From Colwellia sp. 20A7 (lineage in GTDB: Bacteria; Pseudomonadota; Gammaproteobacteria; Enterobacterales; Alteromonadaceae), in NCBI RefSeq assembly GCF_009832865.1, contig NZ_CP047130.1, forward strand, positions 2,542,001 to 2,606,000: a stretch of DNA of 64,000 nt, read 5' to 3'. A program made the translations under genes and the position numbers. The notes beneath the pieces were generated by a model. That model was not told where the DNA came from. It made no database searches and saw only the letters and a list, made by a program, of their open reading frames with translations. Position 1 is the stretch's first letter; each line of letters begins with the position of its first letter. Positions 36,936 to 45,639 of this stretch are shown piece after piece.

Positions 36936-39272
36936 ATGCCAAAAAGTCCATTAGCCAAAGGTTCTATACAAGTAAAGTCATCCAGAAATAGAGATAATGT
37001 CACTCAATTAGCAATTACCATCCCATATAAAAGCAGCGCTGATAAGTTGAATAAAAGTGTTGATATTTCACACCTTACTTTCAAAGGTTGCAATAAAGAA
37101 AATCAGCAAATACGAGATCGGATTGTATATTTGCGAAGGTTTGCCAAGAAAGTAAATCAATATGTAGAAAATGGAAAGTCAGTGTTATTTACCACTAACT
37201 TGTACGAGACTTTAAGATCTTATCTATTTTTTTGTGATAGTCAGAACGTAGATCCTTTTTCAAAAGAAGGCTATCTCAAGTCTTTTGGTAATGATGGAGA
37301 GCAACGTCATCAATTAAAAAAATATGAACCATCATTAAGGTTATGGCAAAGAAGTGATGGCGATGAGATCGGCATAAAAGAGTCTACTTGCGTAAACAAA
37401 AACACTGGCACAATAATAGCTCTAAAATGGTGCGGTGTTTATTGTGAAAGCTGGAAACACCTTCATCGCCCATTTAGGAATAGACATGATCCGTTCTTGC
37501 CCTACTCTGACGCAGATGAAAAAATGATAGTTTCACGGTTATGCGACTTATTTTTTGGTTTAGCTTTACAGTTAATAACAATTAAAAAAAGTAAAAACCT
37601 TAGTTCTGAAATCCTTCCTGTAACGATAGATTTCGGATCTCACAAGGAAGAACTTAACTTATCTACCTCACTTCAGCCACATGTTGGGCGAGTTAAAAAT
37701 AATAGTGCGTTTAATATTACAATGGGCGCCGCATACCATTTACTTTGCTACTTTACTTCATTTAATGACGGTGTTGTTAGAAAGCTATCTCATCCTATAA
37801 CCGTTGAGGCAGATAGCCGAGATAAATCTCTTAAGACCATTAAAATTAATGGCTTTAAAGTAAGAGCTAATAAAGAAGTCAGCGCAACATTAACAAATGA
37901 AGTGGATAATAATATTTCATTTGATGTAGAAAAAAAAACAGGCGTAGCATTTATTAAACTTTTAACAGAACTATCCTCTTTGTATGGGAGTAATACAGAA
38001 CTTCTTTATGCTCTTAATTCAGATGGAAAAATATCAAAAAGTTTTGATGTCACTGAAATAAACAAACACTTAGTCACTTTACTAAATCTTGTATCTTCAC
38101 GTCGAACGTTAAATTTACCTTGGCTACGAGAGTTGTTCTATAGTTTTATCAGCGGTAAAGCTATTGACCTAAAGATTGTTATTAATGATATAGGTAGAAG
38201 TATTGTCAGTAGAACTGATTACCCAATAAACCAGAAAAACGCTACTTATAATACCATGAGGGTTAGCTATTTAATTATATCATGCTTTACAGACTCTCCT
38301 CTCAAAGGAGCTTTATTGCCTTTTAAATACTCTAATAAAAATGAAGATGGAAATATCAATATTTCATTCTTCTATGATAGTGGTGAGGAAGGATATTTTG
38401 AGGTTCCAGTAGGTGAGTTATCGTTAGTTAAAGATATTGAACTATGGGCGACTGCCCGAGCGGATAAAGCACTTAAAAAATATCAACGTTATTTATTTAG
38501 AGCTGGTAACTTAGCTGATAAATCCAAGCAATGGGAAGGGTTTAGTCCAATAATATCTAATTCAATGAAGAATTATAGTATTAGGAATAATGACTATTTT
38601 ATTTCACTGCAATCGAGTCGTTTTCGAGAAACAACTAGTATACAGGAATATAAAGATGGCCACTTATTACACTTGAGTAATCTCCTACAAAACACACTAT
38701 CAACACTGGAGAGACATTATGCTAATGGCAATCCTGATACTAATAAACAAATCTTATCTCAAGCTATACAAGTTCTTGAACGCATGGCAACAGGAACTAA
38801 CTTAGAAAAAGCGAAGGAAGAAATAAAAGCAACACTCGGCATACCAATGCTTACACATGATGAATGGCTCAAAAAAAAGACACCCACCAACCCAAATGGA
38901 TTGATGTGTAATGGTAAACAGGACTTAAAAGAGGGACAAAATACGCAAAGAGCAACTAATAAATCGGTTGGTAAGAAACTACCTTGCTCAGAGTTTGATG
39001 TTTGCTTCAAATGCCATTCAGCTAAAGCCGTAGATGAACCAAATGCTATTTACAAACTGATTTCATTCATAGACGTATTAAAGGATTCCTTAGACCATTA
39101 CCCTGAGGCTAAACAAGAGGTAAAAACTAGAGTCGAAGCATTTGAACAGACACTTGAAGGCGCTAGTATTAATGTTTTTGAAGAAGCAATAAGCCTTTTT
39201 AATAAGAATGGACGACACCCTCGTATCACCATGGACCATGCATTACTATCTATCGTTAAGCCAAGGTTATAA
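36936..39272 (+). CDS. Large divergent recombinase-like protein between gmtY and gmtZ
   Basis: A 778-residue protein from the ATG at 36936, one base after the gmtY stop (an ATG at 36921 is possible). The C-terminal third looks like a tyrosine-recombinase domain: LQSSRFRETTS (R562, R564) and LSTLERHYANG (Y595) correspond to CHQLRRS and MSRHYANN in GmtZ. The conserved histidines of both motifs are replaced (Ser at about 561, Asn at about 586), so catalytic activity is doubtful. A cysteine cluster (CSEFDVCFKCHS, about residue 690) probably binds zinc. It may be a structural partner in the recombinase complex. Not named with confidence. Confidence 0.8.
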   Translation: MPKSPLAKGSIQVKSSRNRDNVTQLAITIPYKSSADKLNKSVDISHLTFKGCNKENQQIRDRIVYLRRFAKKVNQYVENGKSVLFTTNLYETLRSYLFFCDSQNVDPFSKEGYLKSFGNDGEQRHQLKKYEPSLRLWQRSDGDEIGIKESTCVNKNTGTIIALKWCGVYCESWKHLHRPFRNRHDPFLPYSDADEKMIVSRLCDLFFGLALQLITIKKSKNLSSEILPVTIDFGSHKEELNLSTSLQPHVGRVKNNSAFNITMGAAYHLLCYFTSFNDGVVRKLSHPITVEADSRDKSLKTIKINGFKVRANKEVSATLTNEVDNNISFDVEKKTGVAFIKLLTELSSLYGSNTELLYALNSDGKISKSFDVTEINKHLVTLLNLVSSRRTLNLPWLRELFYSFISGKAIDLKIVINDIGRSIVSRTDYPINQKNATYNTMRVSYLIISCFTDSPLKGALLPFKYSNKNEDGNINISFFYDSGEEGYFEVPVGELSLVKDIELWATARADKALKKYQRYLFRAGNLADKSKQWEGFSPIISNSMKNYSIRNNDYFISLQSSRFRETTSIQEYKDGHLLHLSNLLQNTLSTLERHYANGNPDTNKQILSQAIQVLERMATGTNLEKAKEEIKATLGIPMLTHDEWLKKKTPTNPNGLMCNGKQDLKEGQNTQRATNKSVGKKLPCSEFDVCFKCHSAKAVDEPNAIYKLISFIDVLKDSLDHYPEAKQEVKTRVEAFEQTLEGASINVFEEAISLFNKNGRHPRITMDHALLSIVKPRL

Positions 39273-39275
39273 ATC

Positions 39276-41480
39276 ATGATAAAAATACCAAATCTTGAAC
39301 ATTTAAAGGTTATCAAGAAAGCCCAAAACAATGTTGGTAAACATTCAAATTATCTTATTGACGTTTTAAAACCAGCAATTGAGCATGGTGATTGGGATAG
39401 ACTTGAGCAACTAGATATCGGGTTCGATATAAATGGGAAATCACTCGGCAAAATCATTGATAATGAAGCGTGGAAAAAACTCCAACAATTTTTAATTCCT
39501 AACGCAAGTACCGCACACACATTAGACTTTTCACTCGATGGAAAAATAATAGAGCGTAATCTTATAAATGAGTTAAAAAGCTTAATTTTAAAAATGATGT
39601 GGATATCACCTAAAGAAAATTCATTTGCAACGCTTTATCATACTTTAAATGAATTAAAAAAATTTATTAAACCTTTGCTTTTAGAAGGGGTAAATAGTTT
39701 TTCACATATTGATATAAACGTCTTGGAAAAATGGGAGTTAGAAGGTTTAACACAGTTAAACTTCAGACGAGAGAGCATTTACTCTTCATTAAACAAACTA
39801 TTTATTGAACAGGATGGGTTGTCTTTTAATATAGCACTAACTAGCAGATTAACAGCTTCAGATTTTAATCTGAATTTAATCAAAAGGGAGCAATATCCTG
39901 TTATCCCACAACGGCTATACTACCGCGCACTATGCGAAGCTGAATCGCTAATTAGTCACTTGTATCCTATGCGTGATGATATTGGCAAACTTTCTAGCTA
40001 CCTAGTAAACTTTCAAGATAACATCTATGCAGGTTATGTAAAGTACATACACCAAGGTATTCGTGTTAAACCAAATGGTGAGCTTAGTTGGCGACTAGAA
40101 AACTCAAATAAAAACGGTAGAATTAAAAACAACCTATTTAAAGAGGCGATTAGTATGATAATTTCGCCTACACTGGCACAAATACTAAACTTAATGGTAC
40201 AATATCAACCAGTTATAAAGGAGTCATTTTATGATAAATGTTACCCCGATCGCTATATAAAATTAGGCAATGAAGCCATATCGAATCAATCACAAGCTGA
40301 ACAACTACTGACAAAATACTCTGGTGTTTGCACTTGGGCACTAATGGCAAAATCAGGGATGAGAGGCGATGAAATTTATGATCTCCACACGGTTAATGGT
40401 TGCACTACAGTAGTAATAGCAAGACAAACCATTTATTTATTAAATGCTGATTTGGATAAAACCGTCAAAGGTATTCAATCAAAACAAGATGAATTTGTGT
40501 CTACAAAGCTTTCCATGAAAGCTTATGAGATACTACAAGCGATTCATACCCCTCTTCGATTAAGTAATAATAGTAAGAGGTTTTTTCATAAATTTCGAGA
40601 TGGTTTTGGTGCTGTCATGAAAAAGTCAGTTTCTAGAAAAGCTAAAAATTGGTTTGAATCCACTCTTAAGTCAGAACTTAGTCTAACCAACGATGATATC
40701 AAAGATTTGAAGCTATCGGATCCAGAGAGAAGCTTTGATGTTGGTGATGACTACCAATTTACTTGTCATCAATTACGTCGCTCATTTGCTTATTACCTTA
40801 TTGGTTACGAACTACTGTCTTTCCCGCAACTAAAACAGCAATTTAGTCATGTATCGTTAGGCATGAGCAGGCATTACGCAAATAACGCTAGTAAATTTCA
40901 AAAACTACGTACACAGAAAGGCAAAGTGAAAAATTTATGTACTGAAGTCGATGATGAAAGAGTTCGTCAAAAGGCTCAAATTTATCTCAATATTTACAAT
41001 CAATTTGCCAATAAAGAGCGCGTGGCTGGTGGTAAAGGTAAAGAATTTTCCAAAAGGATGATGGTACAAGGTACCAACGCCTTTAAAGATAAAGTTAATA
41101 ATGACATGTTAACTATCGAATATTGGGAAAATATAATGAGAAAAGGCAAAAGGCACTTACATGTCGTTGCACCAGGCATTTATTGTACGTCTCAAAACTG
41201 TAGTCTAAGAACACAAGTCAGCTTAATCGAGTGTGTTGATTGTGATAATGATTACATCGTGGATGCCGTATATGCTGAGGCAATGCGAAAAGAAGCAGAA
41301 ACACATATGTACTTCGATATTGAGCACAATGAATTAACTCCTCAAACAGCTTCAGAGTCATACATCAAAATTACTGCTGCACAACGAATCATGGATGATT
41401 TAGGGGTAGAATATGTACCTGTAAAATTTCCAAAGGCAGTCAAAGATCTACTGATACCTCAAATTGGAGTTACACGATGA
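39276..41480 (+). CDS. gmtZ: Large integrase of the island (GmtZ-like)
   Basis: A 734-residue tyrosine recombinase-type integrase. Catalytic residues: R363 in KSGMRGDEIYDL, H498 and R501 in CHQLRRSFAYYL, H525 in FSHVSLGMS and Y534 in RHYANNA. After the catalytic domain comes a zinc-finger-like C-terminus (YCTSQNCSLR then ECVDCDND). It begins 3 bp after the preceding gene and its stop overlaps gmtX (ATGA), so all four genes form one transcript. Length and place match GmtZ. Confidence 0.83.
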   Translation: MIKIPNLEHLKVIKKAQNNVGKHSNYLIDVLKPAIEHGDWDRLEQLDIGFDINGKSLGKIIDNEAWKKLQQFLIPNASTAHTLDFSLDGKIIERNLINELKSLILKMMWISPKENSFATLYHTLNELKKFIKPLLLEGVNSFSHIDINVLEKWELEGLTQLNFRRESIYSSLNKLFIEQDGLSFNIALTSRLTASDFNLNLIKREQYPVIPQRLYYRALCEAESLISHLYPMRDDIGKLSSYLVNFQDNIYAGYVKYIHQGIRVKPNGELSWRLENSNKNGRIKNNLFKEAISMIISPTLAQILNLMVQYQPVIKESFYDKCYPDRYIKLGNEAISNQSQAEQLLTKYSGVCTWALMAKSGMRGDEIYDLHTVNGCTTVVIARQTIYLLNADLDKTVKGIQSKQDEFVSTKLSMKAYEILQAIHTPLRLSNNSKRFFHKFRDGFGAVMKKSVSRKAKNWFESTLKSELSLTNDDIKDLKLSDPERSFDVGDDYQFTCHQLRRSFAYYLIGYELLSFPQLKQQFSHVSLGMSRHYANNASKFQKLRTQKGKVKNLCTEVDDERVRQKAQIYLNIYNQFANKERVAGGKGKEFSKRMMVQGTNAFKDKVNNDMLTIEYWENIMRKGKRHLHVVAPGIYCTSQNCSLRTQVSLIECVDCDNDYIVDAVYAEAMRKEAETHMYFDIEHNELTPQTASESYIKITAAQRIMDDLGVEYVPVKFPKAVKDLLIPQIGVTR

Positions 41481-41968
41481 AGAAAGCAACAAGAAAAGCA
41501 CTATTAAGCGCTCTAGATCGGCTCCTTCAAGGTGAACCAACTAATATTGAGTTAAAGAAAAAGGTGAAACAAGGTAAACTTAAAGTCAATAATAATACAG
41601 TAGAAAAAGAAGCGGGTTTAAGTGTTGGTACTTTGCGAAACCATCCTGACATCAAGCAGATAATAAAAGCAAAGTCATTGAAAGCAAAGGTTGATAGTAG
41701 CGAATCTGTAACATCTGAAATCGAGCTATTACAACTAGAAAATAAAAAACTAAAAAGTGAAAGAACACAACTAAGCAAACTCAAAGCCAAGCATCTTGCA
41801 GATTCAAGAAAAAGTGAAGAAGCATTAGCTGAACAAGCCGCACGTCATATCAGCATGGTTAAAAATTTAATGGAAATGATACCTGAGTGTGAGCGCGAGA
41901 AGGCAATGGATAAAGTGGTTAATGCTCGAGCTGACAATGTCATTAAAGGCACTTTTAATAAGCAATGA
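41477..41968 (+). CDS. gmtX: Small coiled-coil helper of the recombinase set (GmtX-like)
   Basis: A 163-residue basic protein with an N-terminal HTH-like part (EKEAGLSVGTLRNHPDIKQII) and a long coiled coil (ELLQLENKKLKSERTQLSKLKAK). The layout resembles TnpC of Tn554-like elements and the GmtX protein of GMT islands, which accompany paired recombinases. Overlaps the gmtZ stop by 4 bp. Confidence 0.78.
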   Translation: MKKATRKALLSALDRLLQGEPTNIELKKKVKQGKLKVNNNTVEKEAGLSVGTLRNHPDIKQIIKAKSLKAKVDSSESVTSEIELLQLENKKLKSERTQLSKLKAKHLADSRKSEEALAEQAARHISMVKNLMEMIPECEREKAMDKVVNARADNVIKGTFNKQ

Positions 41969-42064
41969 AGTCTTCCACTTTAGAGTAATAACTAACAGTA
42001 ACGTAATTAATAAAACGACTAACTATAAGCATAACTTAACTTAAGAAAATAAGGACAAAAAACG

Positions 42065-42529
42065 ATGACAATCGAAGTAGGACAAATCGCACCAGATTTT
42101 ACTTTAAATGACCAAGATAATAATCCAGTCACTCTCTCTGGACTGCAAGGAAAGAAAGTTCTCATTTATTTTTACCCAAGAGCCTCTACTCCTGGCTGTA
42201 CGATACAAGCTTGTGCATTAAGAGATACTAAAGCAGAACTTGATGCATTAAATGTGGTTGTATTAGGTATAAGTCCTGACACGCCAAAAAAATTGACTAA
42301 CTTTATCAATAAACAAGAGTTGAACTTCACATTATTAGCCGATGAAGATCATGCTACTTGTGAAGCCTATGATGTTTGGCAGTTAAAAAAATTCATGGGT
42401 CGTGAAAATATGGGTGTAGTAAGAACATCTTTTCTTGTAGATGAAAATGGTAATTTAGAGCATATTTTTAATAAGTTTAAAACTAAAGATCACCATGAAG
42501 TGGTATTGGACTACTTAAATAAGAACTAA
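42065..42529 (+). CDS. bcp: Complete thioredoxin-dependent thiol peroxidase carried by the island
   Basis: BCP/PrxQ-type peroxiredoxin, 154 residues, full length. Peroxidatic C45 (TPGCTIQ) and resolving C50 (ACALRD) are at the same positions as in E. coli BCP. Reduces H2O2 and organic peroxides using thioredoxin. It lies inside the island that disrupts the native bcp, 96 bp after gmtX, with AAGGAC before the ATG. Its sequence at the corresponding site reads Q-L-K-K-F-M-G-R-E-N. It is clearly different from the native copy (for example DQDNNPVTLSGLQ against DENDNNIALADYI), so it is not a simple duplication. Confidence 0.95.
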   Translation: MTIEVGQIAPDFTLNDQDNNPVTLSGLQGKKVLIYFYPRASTPGCTIQACALRDTKAELDALNVVVLGISPDTPKKLTNFINKQELNFTLLADEDHATCEAYDVWQLKKFMGRENMGVVRTSFLVDENGNLEHIFNKFKTKDHHEVVLDYLNKN

Positions 42530-42842
42530 CCACCAATAAGACTTAATATTTAACTTGGGCAAACGATAATTGACTGACCCCTCACCTAAAGCAGACGGAT
42601 AGTCACCTATCTATCAATGTCTTCACAACCAGTCAGGTATACATATATCTGACTGAGTCTAAGAGCATATTTCTGCCCAGCTAACGTGTTTTTGATATTT
42701 CTGAGTTACAAAGGACCTGTGATTTCGATTAGTAAGTTAACATTAATATGTTAACTTACTTGTAGTAGTTCAAATATTACCATTATATTCCAAATGTCAG
42801 TGTTTACTAAACTAGGTGGCCGTTTAATAGAACAATCCCTTT
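42530..42842. other. Intergenic stretch with a 13-bp inverted repeat
   Basis: No gene. A perfect inverted repeat AGTAAGTTAACAT (42731-42743) / ATGTTAACTTACT (42748-42760) with a TAAT loop lies here; no T run follows, so it is more like an operator or hairpin than a classical terminator. Confidence 0.6.
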
Positions 42843-43120
42843 TCATAAAGAGGTATTATTGTAACCTTCTGGTTTTAATAAACTATACTTTTCTTTAAGT
42901 TCTATTTGATGGTAACCATGCATATTACTTTCTAGTGATACAGCTCCTATAATCACTTGATTATTTCTCCCTAAATCCTCTGTACATAAAGCAATTAACT
43001 TCTCTGTACCTTCTGTATCAAGATCTTGCTGTTAAGGTGAATCGATTACAACAGGTAACATACATACAGTAGAGTGCTTTTCCATTGTTTTGAGTAAACC
43101 ATAAACATATTATGGACGAT
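42843..43120 (-). pseudogene. C-terminal remnant of an SMC/Rad50-like ATPase
   Basis: The minus strand reads G-L-L-K-T-M-E-K-H, then CMLPVVIDSP (Walker B and D-loop of ABC/SMC-type ATPases), a stop at 43032-43034, QQDLDTEGTEKLIALCTEDL and GRNNQVIIGAVS, ending N-N-T-S-L. The phrase IDSP followed by QQDLD is typical of the ATPase subunit of several defence systems. The N-terminal part is missing and a stop lies in the core, so it is non-functional. Confidence 0.62.
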
Positions 43121-43308
43121 TTTAACCAATAATCACTACAAGTTTGAGGGACTGCTGTAAGCTCAAAGCTGCCTGTGATGTTTCACTTTAGAACGATAAC
43201 TTTTACCAAAAAGAAGAGATTAATAACTAACAGTAAAAGTAGATTCAGATTAGATATTGTAACAAACAACGCCATAGTCTCTTGTTAGTTTTCGTTAGCT
43301 ACGAATGA
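43121..43308. other. Spacer downstream of the DUF2971 gene
   Basis: About 190 bp with no gene, repeat or terminator that can be supported. Confidence 0.4.
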
Positions 43309-44226
43309 TTATTTGCCTATTTTACTCATTGAACTCATATAACTATCCAATTTCCCAATTGCATTTATCATTCTGAATGGATTGCTTAGTGCAGCATCTT
43401 CTTCATCTGCTTCGGTTATATTACACCAAGGGCATAACTCACTATCTGTAACAAGTGGCTCTGAACAACTATTACAAGTGCTAGGTGCGGGAGTGATACA
43501 TTCTTCAGAAAATGTAAATACCTGTTCACTTTCTGATTTCATGTATGGTTTAGGATGACTTTTACCAATAACTAATTCATACCAAACTAAACTGTTTAAC
43601 TCCGCTACTTCCTTGCTCAATTCAATACTACTTTCAGGGTGTTTGGGACCAACTATAATTGCAGTAACCAGCTCAATCGGAATATATAATATATCGTTTC
43701 CGACAACCTTCTCAGTAGCCCCATTCATATCAACAAACCTACACTCTTGTTCATACTTCCAATCATCATATTTAGCAAAATATGACTCAACAAAAACAGC
43801 TTCTTGCAGATCATATGAGTATCTAGGTTTTTTTAATACAGCAGCTCTTTCGAGGATCCTCTTTAAACTTTCGAGAGGTTGTTGCCTATAATCTACATCC
43901 CAAATTGGATTTCCTTTAAAGTGATTTTGAAGACCTACTAAATCAAATTCCAATACAAACCCAGTGTAGTTATTCGCATAATGAGCCCACATAGGAGAAA
44001 CAATTGGAGATTTGGAAAAGCATGTAGTTGGACTTTGAGGTATCTCGCTAATTATGTCTTTATAGAAAGCAAGTTGCTCAGTTGGCGTATTTAAGTTCAT
44101 ACCAAGAAATAACTCATAAGGATCATTATAATCCTTAGGTAATGAACACTTTACTCCACAAAATCCTTCTTTTTCAAAAACAAGTTCAATAACATCACTA
44201 CAAAAGTATTTGTAAATTTTTGCCAT
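43309..44226 (-). CDS. DUF2971 protein with C-terminal zinc ribbon
   Basis: A 305-residue cytoplasmic protein. The DUF2971 core is recognisable: LPKDYNDPYELF near residue 30, TTCFSKSPIVSPMWAHYA, GFVLEFDL and the KYDDWKYEQECRFV segment. C-terminally a zinc ribbon (CNSCSEPLV...CPWC, about 250-270) is added. DUF2971 proteins are common in mobile elements and near defence genes; their biochemistry is not known to me. It lies 64 bp after the membrane-protein gene on the same strand, so the two probably act together. Confidence 0.78.
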   Translation of the reverse strand: MAKIYKYFCSDVIELVFEKEGFCGVKCSLPKDYNDPYELFLGMNLNTPTEQLAFYKDIISEIPQSPTTCFSKSPIVSPMWAHYANNYTGFVLEFDLVGLQNHFKGNPIWDVDYRQQPLESLKRILERAAVLKKPRYSYDLQEAVFVESYFAKYDDWKYEQECRFVDMNGATEKVVGNDILYIPIELVTAIIVGPKHPESSIELSKEVAELNSLVWYELVIGKSHPKPYMKSESEQVFTFSEECITPAPSTCNSCSEPLVTDSELCPWCNITEADEEDAALSNPFRMINAIGKLDSYMSSMSKIGK

Positions 44227-44290
44227 TCGAAGTGCACCTATACCAGTAAGAAAACTATTTTTGTCCGCTTAAAGCCTTGTTAAATGTACA

Positions 44291-45136
44291 TTAGTCAGAA
44301 GTAATTCTTGATTTAATATCACTAACCTGAACATCCACTTTACTTCCAATGTTAGTAAAACAACCTTCCTCTTCATCGTTTAAATTTACGTAAACATAAC
44401 TGCCGTCAGCTTTAAGGACTGGCTCATACTTTCCGTCATCAGTAACCTTCTCCATTTTGACTCCAAAAATTTTATTTGCTCCGAGATCAAGTTCATGCCA
44501 ATCACTTACCTTATAAATTGCAGTTAAAGTAAAAGGCAGCAAGTCTTTAGGTATATTTATATCACTAACGGACATATGCTCAATTAATCGCTCACACTCT
44601 TCCCGGTGAGAGAGAAAAAGACGCCTTAAACGAATTCTTTGTTCTAAGTCGTGTTCAATAAAACCGGCTTGATCAAAGGCTATTTCTAAGTCAGAGAATA
44701 GCTCATTTTGCTTTTCAATGTATTTTCTGAAATGTATTTGAAATGAGCTTTGAGTTGTCTTTTTTACTTCTTCAAAATACTCTAACAAACTAGCAAGGTT
44801 TCTATTTTTGGAGTTTGACTCACTTATAAAGTGCCTATGCCAAGCATGCAAAGCTACTTTTAAATTCTTTGCTTCGCTTAATTCAATATCTAAAAGTATT
44901 TGCTGTTTCCACATCGAAGCAGATCTTTCTGCAATTCTTGCACTTTTAGAAGCACTAAGTGCAGCATATGCTGTCGCAAAAGCTGCAAGTCCAGTAAAAA
45001 CAGTCGCCAATAGTGATAGAAAATCTATACCCTTCTCTGATAGCCATAGAGCAAAAAGGCCACTTATAAAGACTGTTAGCATTGTCCAAAATGCAGTCAT
45101 AAATTTATATATTGACACAAAACCTCTCGAGTACAT
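44291..45136 (-). CDS. Two-helix membrane protein with coiled-coil cytoplasmic part
   Basis: A 281-residue protein with two N-terminal membrane helices (about 12-32 and 38-62: FWTMLTVFISGLFALWL; FLSLLATVFTGLAAFATAYAA) followed by a long helical, charged region and a small beta-rich C-terminus. No named family. Genes of this layout (membrane anchor plus soluble partner) are frequent in anti-phage systems that act by membrane damage. Position directly upstream of the DUF2971 gene supports a two-gene unit. Confidence 0.7.
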   Translation of the reverse strand: MYSRGFVSIYKFMTAFWTMLTVFISGLFALWLSEKGIDFLSLLATVFTGLAAFATAYAALSASKSARIAERSASMWKQQILLDIELSEAKNLKVALHAWHRHFISESNSKNRNLASLLEYFEEVKKTTQSSFQIHFRKYIEKQNELFSDLEIAFDQAGFIEHDLEQRIRLRRLFLSHREECERLIEHMSVSDINIPKDLLPFTLTAIYKVSDWHELDLGANKIFGVKMEKVTDDGKYEPVLKADGSYVYVNLNDEEEGCFTNIGSKVDVQVSDIKSRITSD

Positions 45137-45197
45137 TTAACAATTTAATAGTGCGTAACTTGCGCACTTTCCTGCGTTATTGTTGCTCACTTTACTA

Positions 45198-45226
45198 CTT
45201 ATGTTATTTGTAACAAATAACATAAG
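45198..45226. repeat. Perfect palindrome, 14-bp arms with 1-nt centre
   Basis: CTTATGTTATTTGT (45198-45211), A, and the exact complement (45213-45226). It lies 62 bp upstream of the membrane-protein gene on its promoter side, so it may be an operator for the membrane protein/DUF2971 pair, or it may form a cruciform. Confidence 0.75.
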
Positions 45227-45471
45227 ACATTGCCACTTAAAGATTTTATTAAATTGTGATTGCAAGAAAACGACCCATTTGCGCATCTACATGAATAGGG
45301 GAGAAACTTGTTACAACTGTATATCAATACAGTCACCGTAAAGATAAATATGAAAATAGAATGTAAGTGCTTTTTTAAACGGTTAATTCATTTAAAAAAG
45401 TATGGTAAAAACACTAAAACTAAAGTCGGCTATGCTCACAAAGTGAACATTAATATTTAGATGATGAACGA

Positions 45472-45484
45472 CCGCAATGGTGGC
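45472..45484 (+). repeat. Direct repeat CCGCAATGGTGGC, copy 1
   Basis: The identical 13 bases occur at 48474-48486, both on the plus strand, both in non-coding sequence. Together they bracket a 3-kb block with the endonuclease, AHH toxin/immunity pair and small genes. Confidence 0.55.
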
Positions 45485-45639
45485 ATTGCTGTCTATTAGG
45501 TAAATATTTACGTAGTCTAAACTGCACATAGATTGATAGATGATAATGCTTGTTTTGCTGAAATCATATTAAACTACACTAGTTGTATTGACATTATGAA
45601 TCCAGGTTTTGTTGAAGGGTTACCAGACTTCGTTGTATC

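Larger units (their letters stand above)
45137..45639. other. Intergenic stretch with palindrome and a small coding remnant
   Basis: About 500 bp. It contains the stem AGTGCG/CGCACT (about 45150-45168), a perfect 29-bp palindrome at 45198-45226 and the direct repeat at 45472-45484. At 45520-45643 the plus strand has an open stretch without a start (LIDDNACFAEIILNYTS, then GLPDFVVS and a stop overlapping the endonuclease end), perhaps the tail of a lost gene. Confidence 0.5.
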
